Shown here one piece after another: positions 58,948 to 64,000 of a stretch of DNA of 64,000 nt. Position 1 is the first letter of the stretch. The number at the start of each line of letters is the position of its first letter. This DNA is from Cloeon dipterum (Eukaryota; Arthropoda; Insecta; Ephemeroptera; Baetidae): contig NC_088790.1 of assembly GCF_949628265.1 (NCBI RefSeq), forward strand, positions 29,950,545 through 30,014,544, in the 5' to 3' direction. A program made the translations under genes and the position numbers. Under the pieces are notes generated by a model, which searched no databases, had not been told where the DNA came from, and saw only the letters and a list, made by a program, of their open reading frames with translations.

Positions 58948-61236
58948 GAACTATTTTAACTTTGAGAGAATAATTTTAGGCAAAAGTAAATTAAAAACAG
59001 AATTTCTATGTAAATATCCACTGTAATATCAATTTAAAACTACAACACTGTATATTTTGTAAAAAATATCCGTTTCAAGTTCCCAACCCTTATATGCGGC
59101 CGGATCAATCAATAAGCCGCGTGCAAACAAACTAATCGGGCCGGTGCGTTCGCACCAAATTAACCCTTGGGCCTGCTGTCCTTGCTCTCGGGTGGGCGTA
59201 ACGACACTCAGGCGTTGATATGGTAATGAGCACAACACCTCGAGTGACGACTTTGAAGAGGCCCTTTATGCGCAGCCTTAACGCCTATCCATTCCCTTTC
59301 ACCCCGTTATATATATGTATGTATAATGTCTGCTGCCGGCGTACTTTGTTTGTGCGCGCGCGTCCCCTTTTCATATATTTGCAGTTTGCCATACCTGCCG
59401 CTGCCTACTGCCACTGCCTAACGAGCAGCAAGTGTTTCGAGCAGCCCCGCGGCAAGGGGCCTTGTGCTCTTCCGGATTTATGGCCACGCCGGAGCTTAAG
59501 ATGTTTGGTTGCGCCTTCTGGACAAGGAGAGCGAGCGCCAGCAAAAACAAAAGGCGGCACCCACTCCAGCACTTTCAAACGCGAAATATATGAACATTTG
59601 GAAATTAATTTGACCTCTTTGTCTAAGTTTTGAGTAACATGAATTTGAATTTCCCCGGAAAATGCTTGAACATACATTCAGAGGTCCTAAGAATCATGTA
59701 AGTTAAATTTTGGAGAAAATCTGCATCAAAATTAGCATAGTTTTAAATGGAGAATTCTCAAAGGAATTTTGCAATCGCGATTTTCACTGAATTTGCGTAT
59801 TTCTCCAAAGAAAAACTCACCCTGTCAGATAGATCTCGATCACAGGATTCCGAATCATGTGAGAAAACATGGTCAAGCGCTGGAAATTTTGCAGAAAACT
59901 GGCAAAAACCATCTGATTGGCCAACAGAGGGGGGCGTGGCACGCACTTTCCCGCTGTCGCTAGTGTCGCTTCTCGCTTTGTTTCACAAAATCACTTAATT
60001 ATCATTTTAATTACGTTTCCTTATCAGAAAAATTTTAAATTTTCGCTTATGGTATGCAATGAATCTCTCTTTTTAAATCAATAAAAATTCTTTGTGGTAG
60101 CCGTACGGCTCCGAGTTTACATCTGAAAATCATGGAAATTATTAAAAAAAAATCTGAGGGAATTCTCGAATAAATTAACTAGATTTTGGGTATTTTTAAT
60201 TTTCCCAAGACAAATTTTAAGGTTCTCTAACGGCCAGTTGAAATTTTCTGACGAATTTTGTGCAAAATAGTAAATTTGAGAAAAATTTGCTCAATAGAAA
60301 AAAACTGAAATTTTAATCCACTTTCTGAATTTAGGCACTTTTTGACGCTACTATCATCAACTGTTGAATTTTAATGAGGACAAATACACACCCCTTTCGA
60401 AAATCGGTATTTTTTTAAAAAATAAAAAACTTTTAAGACTTAAAAGTAATATTTTTAATCTTCTCATTATTAAATTTTTATCATTTCTCTCACCCCGGCA
60501 GCAATTAATTTCGTTTTCTCAAAAAAGAGAGTGTAATAACCGGTAAAATTCGAAAAATTATATTTTGAGGCACTTTTATCCAGAATTTTATAAAAAATTG
60601 GACAACTATCATAACTTTTCATGTTATACAATTTTTTAAATAAAAAAATCCCTTTTCTAAGGTCACAAACCATGAGTTTTATTCAAGACCATCGATTTGG
60701 CGCCAGAGGCGCGAAAATTCCGAATTGCATAGTGAAGAACGACCCTGGCAGCGCGGGGGGAGATGTTTAGAATTCCATCCCTCCATATATGGCGACGAAC
60801 GGTTTGTGCGGCCGAATCGGCGCGGCAGCGGCGACGATTGTGAATGGAAGAGAGAGATGGAATTTAATTAAGCAGTGGCCAGATGACTGCGAGCACAGGA
60901 CCTTCCGCTCTTCCGCCTTTTCCTCCTCGCCGGGATGCCTCCAAGACGCGCGCGCCGCTTTATTTGTTCAGATCATCACAATGGAGCACAATCTGGACCA
61001 AAGTTTTCGGCGTAACTTGTGGTGCGTCGGCGGCCGGCACGCGGACACTGCTCTGCTTTATCAAAATATGTTTTCCTCTCGCGCGGCGCCCATTCAATCG
61101 GCTTTAATTGAACTCTATCTGCGTGGGCTGCTGAACATACAAGGCATTGTTTGATTATTTCAATGCATCCGAGGAGAATATGAAAACACATAGACAAGAA
61201 ACTAAATTATTAAGGTTGGAATATTTAAGGGGACGG
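58948..61236. other. Spacer with islands at 59.1-59.6 and 60.7-61.15 kb
   Basis: Two ATG-started open frames (59220-59633, 137 aa; 60789-61154, 121 aa) lie in GC-rich islands. Neither shows a recognisable motif, and overlapping frames are open on the other strand too, so I do not call them genes. Confidence 0.45.
59640..59925 (-). repeat. Degraded MITE family C, inverted
   Basis: Retains GATCTCGATCACAGGATTCCGAATC, the counterpart of the family's AGATCTGTCC / GATTCC region, and the GGAAAATGCTTG end. Strongly diverged. Confidence 0.4.
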
Positions 61237-61440
61237 CAGCGGGGACTAAATTCGTGCGACGCGCAGATATGGCGTCCGGTGGAGTTTGGCGCGAAAATAT
61301 TGTGACATAATTTGCGTTAACTTGTACTAATTGTGTCTTTTGGATCGTAAAAACAAACTCTTGACACTCGTACGGCAATCCAAAGAGAGCTTTTTGTTTT
61401 CCACATTCAGACGCCATCTTGCATTTGCTAAATTTGGCCT
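61237..61440 (+). mobile_element. hAT-type MITE, family B, copy 3
   Basis: Begins CAGCGGGGACTAAATTCG and shares GCAGATATGGCGTCCGG, TTTTGGATCGTAAAAAC and TTTGTTTTCCACATTCAGAC with the other family B copies. The right end has decayed (near ATTTGGCCTC), so no target duplication can be read. Confidence 0.75.
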
Positions 61441-62318
61441 CAATCTAAAATGTTAAATCCTTGTCAGTTCTGGGGTTTGCATCAATTTTTAAATTGATTG
61501 TTAGTTGCGCTTGTTGGATTTTCCTCTATTTAATGGATTAATCAATAGTCTACAGGAACAACAATCAGGAAATAATCCTATGAACAAATTAAATAAAAAT
61601 TCCAACTGAAATTTTAGTTCTTGGACAATAATTTAAAATAAGATATTTTTTCGACACGAATGTCCTGTAATTGAATTTTCGCCCTCCAAAGAGCGTCTTT
61701 TCAGGACGCTTGACAAATTTCTGCGTAATTAACTCGGCTTCATCTGCTGATAATCCAGTGCGTGTCAGACGCCGAGTGGATTTTCATGCAAAAAAGCAGA
61801 GCTTTTCCGTCAGCGCACTTTATTAACTTTCATTGCTTCCTGTGCCAAATTCGCGCAGCTCTCCAGAAAAATTACTGCCGAATGGTTCGGCTCATTTACA
61901 ACGCGGCCCTAATGGTGTCGTATTTTTCTCTCGCCCGGCCGGCAGGAAATTTTATCATTCCTCTGCCAACGCGCGGCCGTTTAAAGTACGCATAAGAAAT
62001 TCGCGCTTCACTCTCCTAGTTCACGGCGTGTATACAAAATTTCGCTCGTTACTTTTAACGCTCTTTTCCAGCTGATAAACACGGAAACATCGACGCAATA
62101 TGACGGCTATAAATTTGAGAGATGTACTTCTTGCTGAACGATGCTCATTTTTTGCGCCCCATGTTTACTTTAGATCCGATTGCATTTTACATTTTACCGC
62201 TTCTGGTGTGACGTAAGTGCATTTGAAATGCTACTCTCATCAAAGCCTCGTAGTACAAAGAAGAAAAATGTTATTCAATTTGATTTAATGGAGTCAGACC
62301 TAATTTAAATTATGCTAA
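61441..62318. other. Spacer with island at 61.68-62.11 kb
   Basis: No gene is supported. Two overlapping plus-strand frames in the island look like composition noise. Confidence 0.5.
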
Positions 62319-62752
62319 ATTCACCAGTTGGATAATACTTTCGTTTTTGAAGCCGCCAACAGATGGCGTCACCGTAGACTTTCGATTTTAAGGCACTTCC
62401 GCTGTGATTTCAGACTCAATCTAGCTACTGTGCATTCTTCAGTTAATTTGCTTTTTTTGACGTGCTGAAAAAACCAAAATCGGTTCAGCCAATCGCCTTA
62501 GAATCGTGAAAAACTATTTTTTGAAATAAAAAAATCTTTCCCAACGTTTCTACGGTGAATGGCTGAACCGATTTTGGATTTCAGCACGTCAAAAATTAGC
62601 AAATTAATTAAAAAAAGCAAAATAGCAAGATTGAGTCTGAAAACACAGCGGAAATTCCTTAAAACCGCTTAAAACAAAATTTTTAAGAAAGTCTGTGGTT
62701 GCGCCATCTGTTGGCGGCTTCAATAACTAAGGGCTTATGCAACTGGTCAATT
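62319..62752. repeat. Foldback element, family D, copy 2
   Basis: A 434-bp imperfect palindrome with the same plan as the 4441-4872 element: ATTCACCAGTTG at the left end, GCCAACAGATGGCG / CGCCATCTGTTGGCGG arms, a central inverted AAAATCGGTTCAGCCA block and the right end CAACTGGTCAATT. Confidence 0.85.
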
Positions 62753-63690
62753 AAATACGACAGAAAAAGAGAAAATTTATAACTTAAAACAAGGCAAAAA
62801 TTAAAAAAACTTATTAACTTCGAATTTTTAATATTAGTAGATTTAATTCCAATCCTTTTGCTTCTTAAATTTAAGAAATAGAAACTCTTTTACTTTGGAT
62901 TGTGTATACTCTTGTGATTAAATCAAACACGGGAGATTTCACATTCACACTATACCTTTAGAGAGAAAACAAATGGAGCGAGAAGAAGCTGAGCAAACGA
63001 AACGTTTTCTCTAAGCTGGTGTCAGTGCGAACGACGTGTAGCGTGGCTGGCATTTCTGCACACAACATATACATAAGCAAAAGGACGCGTGCATGCAATT
63101 ATTAAAGTGTGCGTTTGCATGCAATGAAGGGAGCAGGAAAAGCGCCAGAAGCACGAGCGAGCGAGCGACACGATGACAAAATACGCGGAGAAGCGGAAGC
63201 AGATTGTGACGAGATACAGAGAAAGAGGCTGCGCTGCGCTATCTCGTGTGTCGGGATTTTGTCATCAATATGCGCGCCGGGTGCAGTTTTAATCACCGGC
63301 ACCTGTTTTGCATACTGCTAAATTACAGTGACTCTCAAGTGGGTCAGAGTTCGCGGTTCTCTCTCTTTCTCTTCTCGCTCGCTGGCACGGGTTCAAAGGC
63401 GGAGAGATCGTTCGCCAATTAAAATTATCACACACGTGGTGCGCGCAACGCGACGAATTAAGTTCAAGAATTGGAGCTCTGCTCAAGTCTGCTCTCTGCC
63501 TCCGACGCGAAACTTTTCCGCTAATGGGAATATAATTGCACTTGAGTTCAGACAATTTTCCCTCTTTGTCTCCAACAGGTAATTTTTCACCACCAAAATT
63601 TGCTTAAAATGGAATAAAATGATCGTTTCATTCATATTTGATAAGAACAAAAAATCGACTGAATTACTAAGTGTCTAAGAAATTACTGAG
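62753..63690. other. Spacer with GC-rich island
   Basis: An island at about 62930-63560 is open in several frames on both strands, without recognisable content. Confidence 0.5.
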
Positions 63691-64000
63691 GAACGGGGGC
63701 CGGATATACGTGATGCGCAGACATGGCGTCAGGGAGAGTCTGGCGGGAAAGCTACAAATTTAAAGTGAAATTGGCTTGGAAAAACAGCGCAATGAATATT
63801 TTTATTGTTATTTCTTTACGAACAGCTGATTAGCCCGGTAATTGGCGAATGGACCGTTAGATGGCACATCAGGCTAATGGAAAGGTAAAAAAATTCGCGG
63901 TAATGAAATTATTAGCTCGGCACGCCTCTTTTTCGACGCTTCTGATTGGCCGCTGAACCGTCTCCTGATTGGCCTCCATTATTTTGACGCCATATTGAAT
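63691..64000 (+). mobile_element. hAT-type family A element, cut by the window end
   Basis: Carries GCGCAGACATGGCGTC, CAGCTGATTAGCCCGG, CCGTTAGATGGCACATCAGG and CGACGCTTCTGATTGGCCGC in family order. Only the right terminus is missing, beyond base 64000. Confidence 0.8.

Noticed and set aside
59220..59633. 137-codon ATG open frame on the plus strand
   Set aside because: Composition-driven island with an overlapping minus-strand frame; no recognisable motif.
60789..61154. 121-codon ATG open frame on the plus strand
   Set aside because: Lies in a GC-rich island with overlapping frames open on both strands, no domain and no splice context.

Overview
The window looks like a stretch of arthropod, probably insect, nuclear DNA. 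It is very AT-rich, genes carry short GT-AG introns (down to about 57-81 bases) and AATAAA-type poly(A) signals, and the one clear core promoter has a TATA box plus a TCAGT initiator, the usual arthropod pairing. I cannot name the species. Most of the 64 kb is non-coding: three single-copy genes lie between 11.6 and 19.2 kb, a six-gene zinc-finger cluster lies between 38 and 55 kb, and the rest is AT-rich spacer broken up by GC/CpG-rich islands and small non-autonomous DNA transposons.

Region by region. 1-11.6 kb: spacer, foldback elements, a (GA)n tract and two copies of a TTAA-flanked MITE. 11.65-15.85 kb: a head-to-head pair, the mitochondrial ribosome recycling factor (minus strand, four exons, 255 aa) and an RMDN1-type TPR protein (plus strand, six exons, 294 aa), separated by 536 bp that probably hold a shared promoter. 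One RMDN1 intron contains about 1 kb of foreign-looking, GC-richer sequence. 18.4-19.2 kb: a three-exon gene for a 72-aa secreted His/Val-rich peptide. 19.7-37.8 kb: no confident gene; many MITEs, several with readable 8-bp target-site duplications of the hAT type, and an old diverged duplication (27.4 kb and 35.5 kb).

38.0-55.1 kb holds the most unusual feature: six paralogous genes, all on the minus strand, each encoding about 272-276 aa with five zinc-binding CxxC modules that alternate C2H2 and C2HC, a KRRR basic patch and a cysteine-rich tail. I do not recognise the family. The protein is built from about two and a half copies of a bipartite module. At DNA level the array is three tandem 5.4-6.0 kb dimers, each holding two genes, and both internal junctions fall at the same point inside a hAT-type MITE fragment. 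Upstream of the coding exon the copies keep splice sites but not reading frame, which suggests a spliced 5' leader. Copy 2 looks like a mosaic of the two gene types, copy 6 has lost its conserved C-terminus, and a broken 3' fragment lies next to copy 4.

55.1-64 kb: GC-rich islands, more MITE copies and a second full foldback element; no confident gene. The three single-copy genes are housekeeping or secreted products with no evident link to the zinc-finger cluster, whose role cannot be read from sequence alone.
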